NCBI GenBank assembly: GCA_002440905.1
Contig: DJWA01000009.1
Coordinates: 23,631 to 63,532 of the forward strand
Source: Candidatus Roizmanbacteria bacterium UBA6242
GTDB lineage: Bacteria; Patescibacteriota; Microgenomatia; UBA1406; GWC2-37-13
Direction of reading: 5' to 3'
Length of the DNA stretch: 39,902 bases
Shown: positions 7,988 through 17,111 of the stretch, in pieces
How positions within the stretch are numbered: the first letter of the stretch is position 1
How the letters are laid out: every line of letters begins with the position of its first letter
The notes under the pieces: model-generated
Databases searched by the model: none
What the model was told of the DNA's origin: nothing
Seen by the model: the letters and a program-made list of their open reading frames with translations, nothing else
Translations under genes and position numbers: made by a program

Positions 7988-9276
7988 TTTGTAATTAATA
8001 ATTTATTAAATTCCTCTTCCGTTAAAAGTTTATCCCGAAGAATTATCTCCCTTATGGTTTTACCTGTTTTAACAGCTTCTTTTACGACACTTGAGACAAC
8101 GTCGTAACTCAATCTTGGTGTGAGGAGAGTCGAATAGGCCGTCGATTTTTCCAAGTGCTCGAGGCACCGTTTCTCATTGACGACAATGTTTTTTATCCCC
8201 TTATCGGCAAAAATTCTCATGGCTTTCTCGGAAATTCTTAAAATCATCAAGAGCGAATCAGCAATAATCGGCAACATGACCCCAAGTTCAAGATGGCTGC
8301 CTTCAGCCGCCTGATGAATGCTGACGTTTTTGCCGTTAACAAGATAGTAAGTTTGGTTCATGGATTCGGCGATGACCGGATTGACTTTACCGGGCATTAT
8401 CGATGACCCCGGTTGCAACTCCTTAAACGAGATCTCCCCTATTCCACCCATAGGGCCGCTGCTCAAAAACCTTAAGTCAAGAGCAATCTTGGAGACGTCG
8501 TTACAAAGGATCGTGACAGCCGATGATAGGTGACAAAAATCTGAGTCCGATGATGTACCGGTCATCATATTTTTCAAAGGCTTCAGATTTTCAATACCGG
8601 TAATTTTTCTTAGTTCCGGATAAAAATTGTCTATATATTTTTTTGGTGCGTTAATAGAATTGCCAATGGCGGTTCCGCCCATATTCAATTCATAGAAATA
8701 TTTTATCGCCTCAATAATTCTCATTTTGTCTCTTTTGAGAATATCTCGATAGGATCCCATCTCCGCTCCCAGGGTTGTCGGTATGGCATCTTGCATGTGG
8801 GTTCGGGCTAGTTTTCTCACTTTAGCATATTCTTTGGATTTTTGGTCAAGGGTTGAGATAAGATAATTCAAACTATCCAGCAATTTTTCGGTCAATTTTA
8901 TCGAGGAGATTTTTAGAGCTGAAGGGTTAACGTCGTTTGTTGACTGGCTGGCATTGACATGGTCATTTGGATGAGCGTCGGCTAACGTACCAATGACTTC
9001 GTTGACGTTCATGTTGACGGATGTCCCCGCTCCTCCATGATGAGCGCCGACCGGAAATTGGTCATCATAATTACCCGTTAATATTTCGTCACATGCTTTG
9101 ACAATTTTATCGGAGATTTTTTTATCTAATTTTCCCGCTTTAAAATTGGCAACTGCAGCGGTCTTTTTTATTTGTACGATCGCGTATACAAATTCTTTAA
9201 GTACCCTATGGTAATTGAAAGGGAAATTGGCTAACGCTGCACTTGTTTGTTTTCCATACAAAACATTATCTTTCAT
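7984..9276 (-). CDS. aspA: aspartate ammonia-lyase-like enzyme (aspartase/fumarase superfamily)
   Basis: A 430-residue member of the aspartase/fumarase superfamily. The signature GSSIMPGKVNP carries the catalytic serine loop. Three spots favour aspartase over class II fumarase: GGAGTSVNMN (fumarases have GSGTQSNMN), PNDHVN (fumarases PNDDVN) and QSTND (fumarases QSSND). A TH pair at RTHMQD is seen in both groups. Aspartase reversibly converts aspartate to fumarate and ammonia. The protein is about 40 residues shorter than E. coli AspA, mostly at the N-terminus. It sits between pyrD (11-base overlap) and pyrE (4-base overlap), so it is co-expressed with UMP synthesis. Substrate assignment is by motif only; fumarase activity cannot be excluded. 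Confidence 0.8.
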   Translation of the reverse strand: MKDNVLYGKQTSAALANFPFNYHRVLKEFVYAIVQIKKTAAVANFKAGKLDKKISDKIVKACDEILTGNYDDQFPVGAHHGGAGTSVNMNVNEVIGTLADAHPNDHVNASQSTNDVNPSALKISSIKLTEKLLDSLNYLISTLDQKSKEYAKVRKLARTHMQDAIPTTLGAEMGSYRDILKRDKMRIIEAIKYFYELNMGGTAIGNSINAPKKYIDNFYPELRKITGIENLKPLKNMMTGTSSDSDFCHLSSAVTILCNDVSKIALDLRFLSSGPMGGIGEISFKELQPGSSIMPGKVNPVIAESMNQTYYLVNGKNVSIHQAAEGSHLELGVMLPIIADSLLMILRISEKAMRIFADKGIKNIVVNEKRCLEHLEKSTAYSTLLTPRLSYDVVSSVVKEAVKTGKTIREIILRDKLLTEEEFNKLLITK

Positions 9277-10339
9277 GTTTTTTTATTTCCTGAGCAAGAT
9301 ATGGGTTCCACATGGACCCGGTAGCGGACATAACAACGTCGGCTCCGGCTTCTCTGTATTCAAAATAATCTTTGACCTTCATAACTCCGCCAACCCCAAA
9401 AATTGCGAATTTGTAATTATTGGCTTTCTTGATTTTACTCAGTCTCTTGACCATATCTATACCCGCCCACTTTATAGCGGCGCCACAAATACCGGACTTC
9501 AATCTCACCGGGCTACCTGGTAAAGCTTGTTGGCCTTTATTGTCAACCACCGGTGCCGCAATCGTGTTAATAGCCGCTATCGCGTCTGCATATTTATTTA
9601 CTATCAATGCGAATTTCTTTAGTTCGCGGTCTTCCTGGAAATATCCCGTCTTGACTATTAGGGGCTTTTTTCCCAGTACCTTCCTTATACCTTTTAAGAC
9701 TTTTTCGGTCACACTAAGGTTGTAACAGACCAATCCCTCATTACCTATATTCGGACAGGAAAGATTGACCTCATATATTTTTGCTTTGGTTCTTAGGGCA
9801 AGTTTCGCGGCACGGGTAAAATCGGAAATGAATTCCTTTTCCGATTGATCGGGTTTGACCGTTCCCATAAAACTCATGATCATCAACTTTCCGCGATTTT
9901 CATACTTGACGGCGCGGGCGGCATCCTTTTGCCAATCGGCCGGCTTTTTCGATGGTACTCCGAAAGAATTGGTGATAGACAGAGGTTCCAGGTACTTTTT
10001 GTCAGCGACCAATGGCTTCTTAGCTCTTTCCATAGTCAAATCGCCTTTTAGATTTACGTGCAAAACGTTCGGATGCGGATGACATGGATATGAATCACTT
10101 CTGACGGTTTTATACACGACAAGGTCAAACCCGTTATTGAATGCCGCTCTTACGAACTTGCTATTTAAAACCGGGCCGGCCGGAATACCGAATGGGAGAT
10201 TTACCGGATATCCGAAGATTTTGTATTCGGGGATTTTAGACTCTTTAAACTTTTTATTCTTAGCAAATACTCCAAACGGCCCATCTTTAAAATTCTCTTC
10301 GTAGGATTTGCTGGGGTTGTAGTATGGCTTATGCAACAT
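9266..10339 (-). CDS. pyrD: dihydroorotate dehydrogenase, class 1-type
   Basis: A 357-residue FMN enzyme oxidising dihydroorotate to orotate. The motif NLSCPN contains a Cys where class 1 enzymes have the catalytic base; class 2 enzymes have Ser there. SITNSFGVPS and the C-terminal FGVGGV...GADVVMSATG phosphate-binding segments support FMN binding. No N-terminal membrane helix is present. No pyrK-like iron-sulfur subunit gene is next to it, which argues against class 1B and leaves a fumarate-using class 1A type or an unknown acceptor. It is longer than typical class 1A proteins (about 310). Its start overlaps the pyrC stop by 11 bases and its stop overlaps the aspartase-like start by 11. Confidence 0.9.
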   Translation of the reverse strand: MLHKPYYNPSKSYEENFKDGPFGVFAKNKKFKESKIPEYKIFGYPVNLPFGIPAGPVLNSKFVRAAFNNGFDLVVYKTVRSDSYPCHPHPNVLHVNLKGDLTMERAKKPLVADKKYLEPLSITNSFGVPSKKPADWQKDAARAVKYENRGKLMIMSFMGTVKPDQSEKEFISDFTRAAKLALRTKAKIYEVNLSCPNIGNEGLVCYNLSVTEKVLKGIRKVLGKKPLIVKTGYFQEDRELKKFALIVNKYADAIAAINTIAAPVVDNKGQQALPGSPVRLKSGICGAAIKWAGIDMVKRLSKIKKANNYKFAIFGVGGVMKVKDYFEYREAGADVVMSATGSMWNPYLAQEIKKHER

Positions 10340-11330
10340 ATGCTAATTTCCCTTTAAAATAAACTTTTTTAACTTTTCCCCTGACTTTCATTCCCGAGTA
10401 AGGCGACCAACCGCACTTACTAAGTAAATTTTTATTATCAATAATATACTCCTCTTTCTCGTCAATTTCTACATATGTATTTCTATCCGTTTTTATTCCA
10501 AATATTTTTTTAGGGTTATCGTGACATAACTCGATCAGTCTTTTTACAGATAATTTCTTTTTGGTTACCGCATTAATAAGTAGTGGTAATGTTGTTTCCA
10601 GATTTGGGACTCCAAAGGGGGGTTGGCTAGACTTTTTTTCCTGCTTCGTATGGGGTGCGTGGTCAGATTCAATAACGTCTATGTGCTTTAAATTTTTCCA
10701 AACGAATTCCCTGAATCCTTTTTGTACTTCTGGTTTCATCAGTCCAAACGCGCCAAGTCTCTTAGCGTCATTAACAGACAGAAACAGATGATGGGGAGTC
10801 ACGCCGCATGTGACCCTAACCCCTCTTTTTCTTGCCTCAATTATTGATTTAAGTTCAGAGACCGATGACACGTGGCAGATATGAACTCTTTTGTTTGTTG
10901 ATTTTGCCTTATCAAGAACGTCTTGAATAATATCTGACTCGGCGTGAAATAATATCGGTTTTCTACTTTTCCAAGCTACAAATATATTTTTGAGCTTATC
11001 ACTAGATATTAGATAGTTCCCGGTGGTTTTATTCAGATACAGTTTCAGTCCGTAAACGTAAGGCTCCATCTTCATGAGTTCCTCCAAATTATTTCCAAGG
11101 CTACCAGCATAAAAACCAACAAAACACAAAGACTTGCTTTTAGAAATAGACATTTTCTTCTTTAACCTTTTCAACGTCGTCACCGGTTCCTTGTTGTTGG
11201 GCATGTCCAATAGATACGTAAAACCTCCGGCCAAAGCTGCTTTGGTCCCGGAACGGAAATCTTCCTTATGGGTTTGTCCGGGGTCGCGCAAATGAACATG
11301 AGGATCAATAAGACCCGGCAACTTTATCAT
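10329..11330 (-). CDS. pyrC: dihydroorotase
   Basis: A zinc amidohydrolase closing carbamoyl-aspartate to dihydroorotate, 333 residues from the ATG at 11330. That ATG overlaps the carB stop as ATGA; a TTG five codons upstream is possible but less likely. The metal-binding HVHLRDPG is almost at the N-terminus, followed by the THKEDF segment; later come HAES, HICHVSS and the SDHAPH motif with the catalytic Asp. The small N-terminal sandwich domain of free-standing type I dihydroorotases is missing, an arrangement similar to the domain in animal CAD. A C-terminal strand segment typical of the family is kept. Confidence 0.93.
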   Translation of the reverse strand: MIKLPGLIDPHVHLRDPGQTHKEDFRSGTKAALAGGFTYLLDMPNNKEPVTTLKRLKKKMSISKSKSLCFVGFYAGSLGNNLEELMKMEPYVYGLKLYLNKTTGNYLISSDKLKNIFVAWKSRKPILFHAESDIIQDVLDKAKSTNKRVHICHVSSVSELKSIIEARKRGVRVTCGVTPHHLFLSVNDAKRLGAFGLMKPEVQKGFREFVWKNLKHIDVIESDHAPHTKQEKKSSQPPFGVPNLETTLPLLINAVTKKKLSVKRLIELCHDNPKKIFGIKTDRNTYVEIDEKEEYIIDNKNLLSKCGWSPYSGMKVRGKVKKVYFKGKLAYVA

Positions 11331-14300
11331 AGGTATTCGTCCCAACTTTTTATTTTCAAATCCTCCACTTTATATTTATCAAGGGCCATGACAAAAAGCC
11401 TAGCGGCATTTATATCGGTAAAAAGAGAGATGTTGTTATCAACGGCAGCTCTCCTTATTAGATACCCATCCATAATTCCCTTATTAAATTCTTCATTCAC
11501 GTCCTCCATTTTATTTAAGTGAAAAACCAAAGAAACATTTTTATCTTTAATAATGTCGACGACGTTGGGTTTTCTGTTTTCGTATACCTTGTTAATAAGA
11601 ATAGTTTGTACCCCTTTTGATTTGAGGAAAAAATGCGTCCTCCTTGTTGCATAGAGTTTAAATCCGAGATTTTTCAATCTCCATACGGACTCGGCAAATC
11701 TCATCTTATATTCGTCTCCCCCGACGGACACCAGCGCAGCTTTTTTCTTAAACGATAGTCCAGTCGAGATAACCGATTTCAGGTATGCTTCCTCGGCCGT
11801 ATCTCCAAAACAGGCGACCTCTCCGGTTGACGCCATCTCGACTCTCAATATTGGGTCAGCGCCTTCAAGTCTTGCAAAAGAAAATTGTGGAGCTTTTACG
11901 GCAACATAGTCCGGGTATTTGATTTTGTATTCACGAGCTTGTCCAAAAAAAGCATCAACGGCAAGGCGCGCGAAATTAACGCCGGTCACTTTAGATATGA
12001 AAGGCAGGGTCCGTGACGCCCTTAAATTCATCTCTATAACATAAACTTCATTATTTTTGACCATGAACTGGATGTTGAAAGGGCCGGTAATGTTGAGTGA
12101 CTTCGCCAGTAAACTAGCGATTTCTACCATTCGAGCTCCCGAATAATATCTAACCCTTTCAGCCGGATATACGATGGTTGCGTCACCGGAATGGACGCCG
12201 GCATTTTCTATGTGGTTTGAGATCGCATATGCTTTAACGACACCTTCTTGGGCTACGCCGTCGTATTCAACCTCGCGGGCCTCTTCTATAAACTTCGATA
12301 CCGTTACCGGGTGTTCGCGTCCGATATCCGAGGCTTTTTTTATAAACATCATGAGTTCTTCTTGCGTATAGCAGATATTCATGGCGGCTCCCGACAAAAC
12401 ATAAGAAGGCCTGATCAAAACCGGATAGCCGACCTTGTCCGCAAATTCGGTTAACGACTTAATATCCGTAAAACTATTCCACGCCGGTTGTTTAATATTG
12501 AGTGAATCTAAAAGTCCGGAAAATTTATTTCTGTCCTCAGCTCGATCGATATCCGAGGCTCCCGTTCCCAGGATCTTGATACCATACTTATGAACCTTTC
12601 GAGCAATATTGTTTGGTGTCTGTCCACCTACCGAAACGATCACCCCTTGGGACTTTTCGAATTCATAAATATCGGCAACTCTTTCAAAAGATAGTTCCTC
12701 AAAATACAGCCGATCGCACATGTCATAGTCGGTTGAAACGGTCTCCGGATTACAGTTGACCATAATGGCTTTTTTACCGTATTTTGTCAAACCTTTGGCG
12801 GCCATTACTGAACACCAGTCAAACTCGACCGAACTGCCGATACGATAAGGACCAGATCCCAATACTATAACGCCTTTGCTGTTTAACGGAGTCACGTCGT
12901 TGTGGTTACCCCAATAGGTCATATAAAGGTAGTTGGTTTTTGCCGGGAACTCACCGGCCAAGGTGTCAATTGCAAAGACCGAAGGTAATATGTTGTATTT
13001 TTGTCTGAGCTTTCTTATATCAATTTCCTTCTTGCCTAATATGACGGCAATCCTTTTATCTGAGAATCCAATCTTTTTCATTTCTAATAAACTCTCTTTG
13101 TTTAATCTTTTCTTTTTAGCTAATTCTCTTTCCGCGTCAACGATATTTTTTATCCTGTTTAGAAACCATGGATCGATTCCTGTTTGTTTGTATACCTTGT
13201 CAACGGATAGGCCTTTTTTAAGAACCGAAGCGATCGCAAACAGTCTTTTTGGAGTCGGCGTCAAATCCGAGAAACCATTATCAGTAACGCCATCTGCTCC
13301 GATATCTAGCATCCTAACGGCTTTTTGAACCGCCTCCTCAAAAGACCGACCAATTCCCATTACTTCTCCGACCGACTTCATCGAACTACCGATCTTCACC
13401 TGCGCTCCTTTAAACTTTTCAATATCCCACCTTGGAATTTTGACGACGCAATAGTCAAGGGCCGGTTCGAATGCCGACTGGGTAACACGGGTCACTTGAT
13501 TAATTATCTTGGTTAATGGATAACCGAGAATAAGTTTGGCGGCGATGTAAGCTAAGGGATAACCGGTCGCCTTTGAAGCCAATGCCGATGACCTTGAAAG
13601 CCGGGCATTCATTTCGATCACATAGTAATTGTTTGATTTTGGGTCAAGAGCAAACTGGACATTGCACTCCCCAACAATATTGAGAGATCTGACAATTTTT
13701 ATCGACAACTCTCTCAACATGTGATACTGGTGATTATTCAAAGTTTGGCTGGGAGCAATAACGATGGACTCGCCCGTATGAATCCCCAAGGGGTCGAAGT
13801 TTTCCATATTGCATACAGTCACACAGTTATCCTGATTATCACGGACAACTTCATATTCTATTTCCTTGTAGTGGTGGAGATATTTTTCAACCAGAATTTG
13901 GGGCGCAAACGAAAGTGCCGCCGATGAGATTTCTTTAAATTCTTTTTCATTTTGCGCAACCCCGGACTTTTGTCCACCTAAGGCAAATCCTGCCCGGATC
14001 ATGACCGGGTATCCTATTTCTTTCGCGATTTTTAACCCCTCGGCAAGTGAATCTGTTGCTTTTGATTCCGGGGTCATCACGTTTATTTTTTTCAAATGAG
14101 CGGCAAATTTTTGCCTGTCTTCGCTTATGTCGATCGTTTTGACCGACGTCCCCAAGACGGTGACCTGGTGTTTCTTGAATACGCCTTTTTTGTTTAATTC
14201 CATTCCGCAGTTTAGGGCTGTTTGCCCTCCAAACGACAGGGCAATCGCGTCAGGTTTTTCCTTGACGATTACCTTTTCGACAAATTCCGGAGTCACCGGC

Positions 14301-14491
14301 AGAAAATAAACCTTATCGGCAAGATCTTCTGACGTCTGAATGGTTGCGATGTTGGGGTTAATTAAAACGGTCTTAATCCCCTCTTCCTTAAAGGCTTTTA
14401 TTGCCTGACTTCCCGAATAATCGAATTCACCGGCTTGGCCGATCTTTAGAGCCCCTGAACCCAGCAATAATATTTTTCTAAATTTGATCAT
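11327..14491 (-). CDS. carB: carbamoyl-phosphate synthase large subunit
   Basis: A 1,054-residue subunit, near the standard length of about 1,070. It makes carbamoyl phosphate from bicarbonate, ATP and ammonia delivered by CarA. Two homologous halves are visible, each starting with a GSGxxxIGxxxEFD-type motif (LGSGALKIGQAGEFDYS and LGSGPYRIGSSVEFDW), each with an ATP-grasp domain. The last 130 residues form the MGS-like allosteric domain. The start at 14491 is chosen because its ATG overlaps the carA stop as ATGA; a GTG ten codons upstream is an alternative. The stop overlaps the pyrC ATG in the same way. Confidence 0.97.
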   Translation of the reverse strand: MIKFRKILLLGSGALKIGQAGEFDYSGSQAIKAFKEEGIKTVLINPNIATIQTSEDLADKVYFLPVTPEFVEKVIVKEKPDAIALSFGGQTALNCGMELNKKGVFKKHQVTVLGTSVKTIDISEDRQKFAAHLKKINVMTPESKATDSLAEGLKIAKEIGYPVMIRAGFALGGQKSGVAQNEKEFKEISSAALSFAPQILVEKYLHHYKEIEYEVVRDNQDNCVTVCNMENFDPLGIHTGESIVIAPSQTLNNHQYHMLRELSIKIVRSLNIVGECNVQFALDPKSNNYYVIEMNARLSRSSALASKATGYPLAYIAAKLILGYPLTKIINQVTRVTQSAFEPALDYCVVKIPRWDIEKFKGAQVKIGSSMKSVGEVMGIGRSFEEAVQKAVRMLDIGADGVTDNGFSDLTPTPKRLFAIASVLKKGLSVDKVYKQTGIDPWFLNRIKNIVDAERELAKKKRLNKESLLEMKKIGFSDKRIAVILGKKEIDIRKLRQKYNILPSVFAIDTLAGEFPAKTNYLYMTYWGNHNDVTPLNSKGVIVLGSGPYRIGSSVEFDWCSVMAAKGLTKYGKKAIMVNCNPETVSTDYDMCDRLYFEELSFERVADIYEFEKSQGVIVSVGGQTPNNIARKVHKYGIKILGTGASDIDRAEDRNKFSGLLDSLNIKQPAWNSFTDIKSLTEFADKVGYPVLIRPSYVLSGAAMNICYTQEELMMFIKKASDIGREHPVTVSKFIEEAREVEYDGVAQEGVVKAYAISNHIENAGVHSGDATIVYPAERVRYYSGARMVEIASLLAKSLNITGPFNIQFMVKNNEVYVIEMNLRASRTLPFISKVTGVNFARLAVDAFFGQAREYKIKYPDYVAVKAPQFSFARLEGADPILRVEMASTGEVACFGDTAEEAYLKSVISTGLSFKKKAALVSVGGDEYKMRFAESVWRLKNLGFKLYATRRTHFFLKSKGVQTILINKVYENRKPNVVDIIKDKNVSLVFHLNKMEDVNEEFNKGIMDGYLIRRAAVDNNISLFTDINAARLFVMALDKYKVEDLKIKSWDEYL

Positions 14492-15519
14492 ATTTTTTTC
14501 AGGAAATGGTCGAATACCCACTCGGTGTCATTTGGACCGGGAGTTGCTTCGGGGTGAAATTGAACAGACATGAACGGCATTTTTTCGTGGATGATTCCCT
14601 CGTTTGTCTCATCGTTGGCATTGACAAACCAAGGTTTAAAATCCTTAGGTATCTTGCCGATCGCAAATCCATGATTCTGAGTTGTAATATAGCAACGTTT
14701 GGAATTTTGTTCGATACACGGCTGGTTTTGCCCACGATGGCCAAACTTCAATTTATAGGTATCTCCTCCTGCGGCCAATGCCAGTATCTGGTTCCCCAAA
14801 CAAATACCTAATAAAGGCAATTTATTTTCAAGAACTTTTTTCGCGGTGACAATCGTTCGATCGGCCATCTTGGGATCTCCAGGTCCGTTTGAAATTACCA
14901 CGCCGTCAATCTTTTCCTTGATTGAAAAAATATCATAATCCCACGGTACGGTTATTAACCTAACGTTTCTTTTTAAAAGACTTCGTCTTATGTTTTCTTT
15001 AGCCCCGCAGTCTATAAGGATGATTGTCTTTTTTCCCTTACCCTCAAAGTTCGGTTCTTTAATAGAAACCTCCGCGGCCAAGTTACGTAGATTCGGGTCG
15101 GAAAATGGGATATCTTTACCAAATATTATTTTGGCAAGTTGCGCTCCCCGGTCACGAAGCAGATGCGTCAAATACCTAGTGTCCAAGACTTCTACCCCGG
15201 GAACCTTTTCTTTTTTCAACCACTGGGCGAGAGTTTTTTTCGACTCGAAGTGTGATGGGGTATCTATGTATTGATTAACCACAAGGCCGGAAATATGAAC
15301 GCGCCCTGATTCCCATTTTTTTCTTTCAGGGACACCGTAACTACCAACTATCGGGTAGGTTGAAACCAATATCTGCCCCTTGTATGACGGATCCGTCAAC
15401 GCCTCCGGGTATCCGGTCATACCGGTTGAAAAAACAAGCTCTCCGGTTACCGACCCCTCATATCCGAAGCTTTTCCCTTCAAATATGCTTCCATCTTTAA
15501 GAATTAATTTAGCTTTCAT
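14488..15519 (-). CDS. carA: carbamoyl-phosphate synthase small (glutaminase) subunit
   Basis: A 343-residue glutaminase subunit that feeds ammonia to CarB. The N-terminal CarA domain starts with the typical LILKDGSIFEG and GELVFSTGMTGYPE segments. The class I amidotransferase domain has the nucleophile Cys240 in GICLGNQ, with His322 and Glu324 in QFHPEATPGP. The family's usual length is 360-380. It starts 13 bases after pyrB and overlaps carB by 4 bases. Confidence 0.96.
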   Translation of the reverse strand: MKAKLILKDGSIFEGKSFGYEGSVTGELVFSTGMTGYPEALTDPSYKGQILVSTYPIVGSYGVPERKKWESGRVHISGLVVNQYIDTPSHFESKKTLAQWLKKEKVPGVEVLDTRYLTHLLRDRGAQLAKIIFGKDIPFSDPNLRNLAAEVSIKEPNFEGKGKKTIILIDCGAKENIRRSLLKRNVRLITVPWDYDIFSIKEKIDGVVISNGPGDPKMADRTIVTAKKVLENKLPLLGICLGNQILALAAGGDTYKLKFGHRGQNQPCIEQNSKRCYITTQNHGFAIGKIPKDFKPWFVNANDETNEGIIHEKMPFMSVQFHPEATPGPNDTEWVFDHFLKKI

Positions 15520-15532
15520 AGTATATAGTCGA

Positions 15533-16480
15533 TCATTTAAGAATTAGGCTAAAAAGCCCCATGCGGACATACATCCCGTTCTTGGGTTCGGTCGTTAAGT
15601 ATACCGCCCGACGATCCAAGTCAACGCCCTCGACGATCTCCCCGACCCTTGGTAGTGGGTGCATTAGCAGGGTATTTTTTCCGGCTTTTTCTTTAACAAG
15701 TTTTTCCGTCAAAATGAAACTCAACTTAAGTTTTTCATATTCTTTTTTGTTGGTAAATCTCTCTTTCTGGACCCGTGTCCAGTACCAGAAATGGCAGTTT
15801 TCAGGAATTTCCTTGACGGAGTTTATCTCGATTATCTTTATACCTCTTTTCATATAAAGGTCAAACTCCGAACGCGATAGCCTTAACTGTTTGGGTGACA
15901 GTAGATATACGGTATTTCCAGGAAAAATAGAGAGTCCCCGAATTAGAGAATGGACGGTTCGGCCGTTGAGCATGTCGCCGGCCATTAGCCCGACTAGACC
16001 CGTGAGCTTGCCAAATTTCTCGTAAATCGTGAACATGTCAAGCAAGGCTTGGGTCGGGTGTTCACCGATACCGTCGCCCGCGTTAATAACAGGGACGGAG
16101 GCTGCTCCAGCTGCCTTCTCAAGAGTACCTTTTTCAGGGTGCCTGACGACCAACAGATCGCAGTACTGCTCCATCATCCTGACAGTATCTTCAATCGTCT
16201 CTCCTTTGACAGCCGACGAGGTGACCATCGGGTTCTGATGTTCAACTGTTTGCCCGCCTAGTCTTTTGAAGGCGGCCGCATTTGACGAAAAGGTACGAGT
16301 TGAAGGTTCAAAAAAAAGTAAACCAGCAACTTTGCCCTTCAGAGTATTTAGAAGTTTAGACGCTTTGATTTTTTTTATTTTCTTGACTTCTTTAAATAGT
16401 ATATCTATAGTCTTACGGTCAAACTGATCAAGTGAGACGACGTCTTTTCCCTTAAAATTTCCTTTTATCTTTTCAAGCAT
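15533..16480 (-). CDS. pyrB: aspartate carbamoyltransferase catalytic subunit
   Basis: A 315-residue transcarbamoylase joining carbamoyl phosphate and aspartate. Carbamoyl-phosphate motif FEPSTRT (Ser60-Thr63), HPTQ (141-144) and the aspartate loop HPLPRVGEI identify it. No regulatory subunit gene (pyrI) is adjacent, so the enzyme is probably not controlled in the E. coli manner. It is the first structural gene of the operon; a hairpin followed by eight T lies 17 bases before the start, preceded by a short leader peptide and a promoter, which suggests control by transcription attenuation. Confidence 0.96.
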   Translation of the reverse strand: MLEKIKGNFKGKDVVSLDQFDRKTIDILFKEVKKIKKIKASKLLNTLKGKVAGLLFFEPSTRTFSSNAAAFKRLGGQTVEHQNPMVTSSAVKGETIEDTVRMMEQYCDLLVVRHPEKGTLEKAAGAASVPVINAGDGIGEHPTQALLDMFTIYEKFGKLTGLVGLMAGDMLNGRTVHSLIRGLSIFPGNTVYLLSPKQLRLSRSEFDLYMKRGIKIIEINSVKEIPENCHFWYWTRVQKERFTNKKEYEKLKLSFILTEKLVKEKAGKNTLLMHPLPRVGEIVEGVDLDRRAVYLTTEPKNGMYVRMGLFSLILK

Positions 16481-16496
16481 ATTTTCTTAAATTGTT

Positions 16497-16522
16497 AAAA
16501 AAAACCGCCCCTCAAAGGGCGG
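16497..16522 (-). terminator. intrinsic terminator in the pyr leader (attenuator)
   Basis: On the minus strand CCGCCC, a 6-base loop and GGGCGG are followed at once by eight T. The hairpin lies between the pyr promoter and pyrB, and 5 bases after the stop codon of the leader peptide. This is the architecture of an attenuator. It could also stop read-through from the purine operon, but that ends about 590 bases upstream. Confidence 0.75.
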
Positions 16523-16527
16523 ATGGA

Positions 16528-16563
16528 TTATATAATTTTTGGCCAATTAGTAATAATTTTCAT
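16528..16563 (-). CDS. putative pyr leader peptide (11 residues)
   Basis: An ATG-to-TAA reading frame coding MKIITNWPKII. The start is about 11 bases after the predicted transcription start, and the stop sits 5 bases before the attenuator stem. The codons are A/U rich, including AAA AUU AUU ACU AAU and AAA AUU AUA UAA. In E. coli pyrBI, translation of a leader peptide close behind a polymerase that pauses at U-rich sites prevents terminator formation when UTP is low; the same logic would work here. There is only a weak purine stretch (AGAG) before the ATG. Too short for statistical support. Confidence 0.45.
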   Translation of the reverse strand: MKIITNWPKII

Positions 16564-16580
16564 ATGTCTCTAACTGTTAT

Positions 16581-16608
16581 ATATTAGAGTATAAAAAAAT
16601 TTTGTCAA
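16581..16608 (-). promoter_or_regulatory. pyr operon promoter
   Basis: Minus-strand TTGACA (16608-16603), 16-base spacer, TAATAT (16586-16581). The predicted start site is near 16574, giving a leader of about 95 bases to pyrB with the leader peptide and attenuator inside. Confidence 0.7.
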
Positions 16609-16647
16609 GGGTAAAAACCGGCCTTTTATGATAAAATGTTACAATCA

Positions 16648-16730
16648 GGGTGAGTGCTGGAATGGCATACAGGCTAGTCTCAAAAACTAGTGGATTCACT
16701 TCCATGAGGGTTCGACTCCCTCCTCACCCA
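16648..16730 (+). tRNA. tRNA-Leu (anticodon CAA)
   Basis: Acceptor GGGTGAG (16648-16654) pairs with CTCACCC (16723-16729), followed by A73. The anticodon stem CTAGT/ACTAG encloses the loop CTCAAAA, so the anticodon is CAA. A long variable arm (a stem near GGATTCACTTCC) marks a class II tRNA, and the T arm GAGGG-TTCGACT-CCCTC is perfect. The 3' CCA is not encoded, unlike the other two tRNAs in this window. Confidence 0.95.
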
Positions 16731-16771
16731 CTTAAACAAATAGTGTCGGTTCGGCTTATATATAAATAAAA

Positions 16772-17077
16772 ATGGCTGAAAAATATAGACACAATGAAGG
16801 AGCTTATCAACTGCGTTTGAAAGAAGAAACTCCGAAAGTTATTTGGCTTTTTAAACCCGGAACCTGGATATATCCTTGGCATTCATATTATGGCGGCGGA
16901 ACCTTGGAAACAGACGTGTCAGCGGACAGATCTAATGTAAAAGCCTACGGTTTAAAACACATATTTACGAGCCGCGAATCGGCTAAGTTTTTCTACAGGG
17001 GTAAATATTACACCCTTCCTGAAGGGACACGATTCCAGGCACTATCAAGCAAAGCCCACAAAAAGACCTTGGAATAG
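16772..17077 (+). CDS. small uncharacterised protein
   Basis: A 101-residue, fairly basic soluble protein with many aromatic residues (a Trp/Tyr-rich stretch around positions 24-42 and a YRGKYYTLPEGT segment near 74-85). No known domain is recognised. The ATG at 16772 follows a TATAAA 5 bases upstream. It lies between tRNA-Leu and the convergent guaB/guaC-like gene, alone on its strand, so context gives no clue to function. Confidence 0.55.
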   Translation: MAEKYRHNEGAYQLRLKEETPKVIWLFKPGTWIYPWHSYYGGGTLETDVSADRSNVKAYGLKHIFTSRESAKFFYRGKYYTLPEGTRFQALSSKAHKKTLE

Positions 17078-17111
17078 CTTACTTTTTTTGTGATCTAAAA
17101 TTAACCAAACC

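Noticed and set aside
14491..14521. GTG start of carB ten codons upstream
   Set aside because: The ATG that overlaps the carA stop as ATGA matches the family's normal N-terminus and the coupling seen across the operon.
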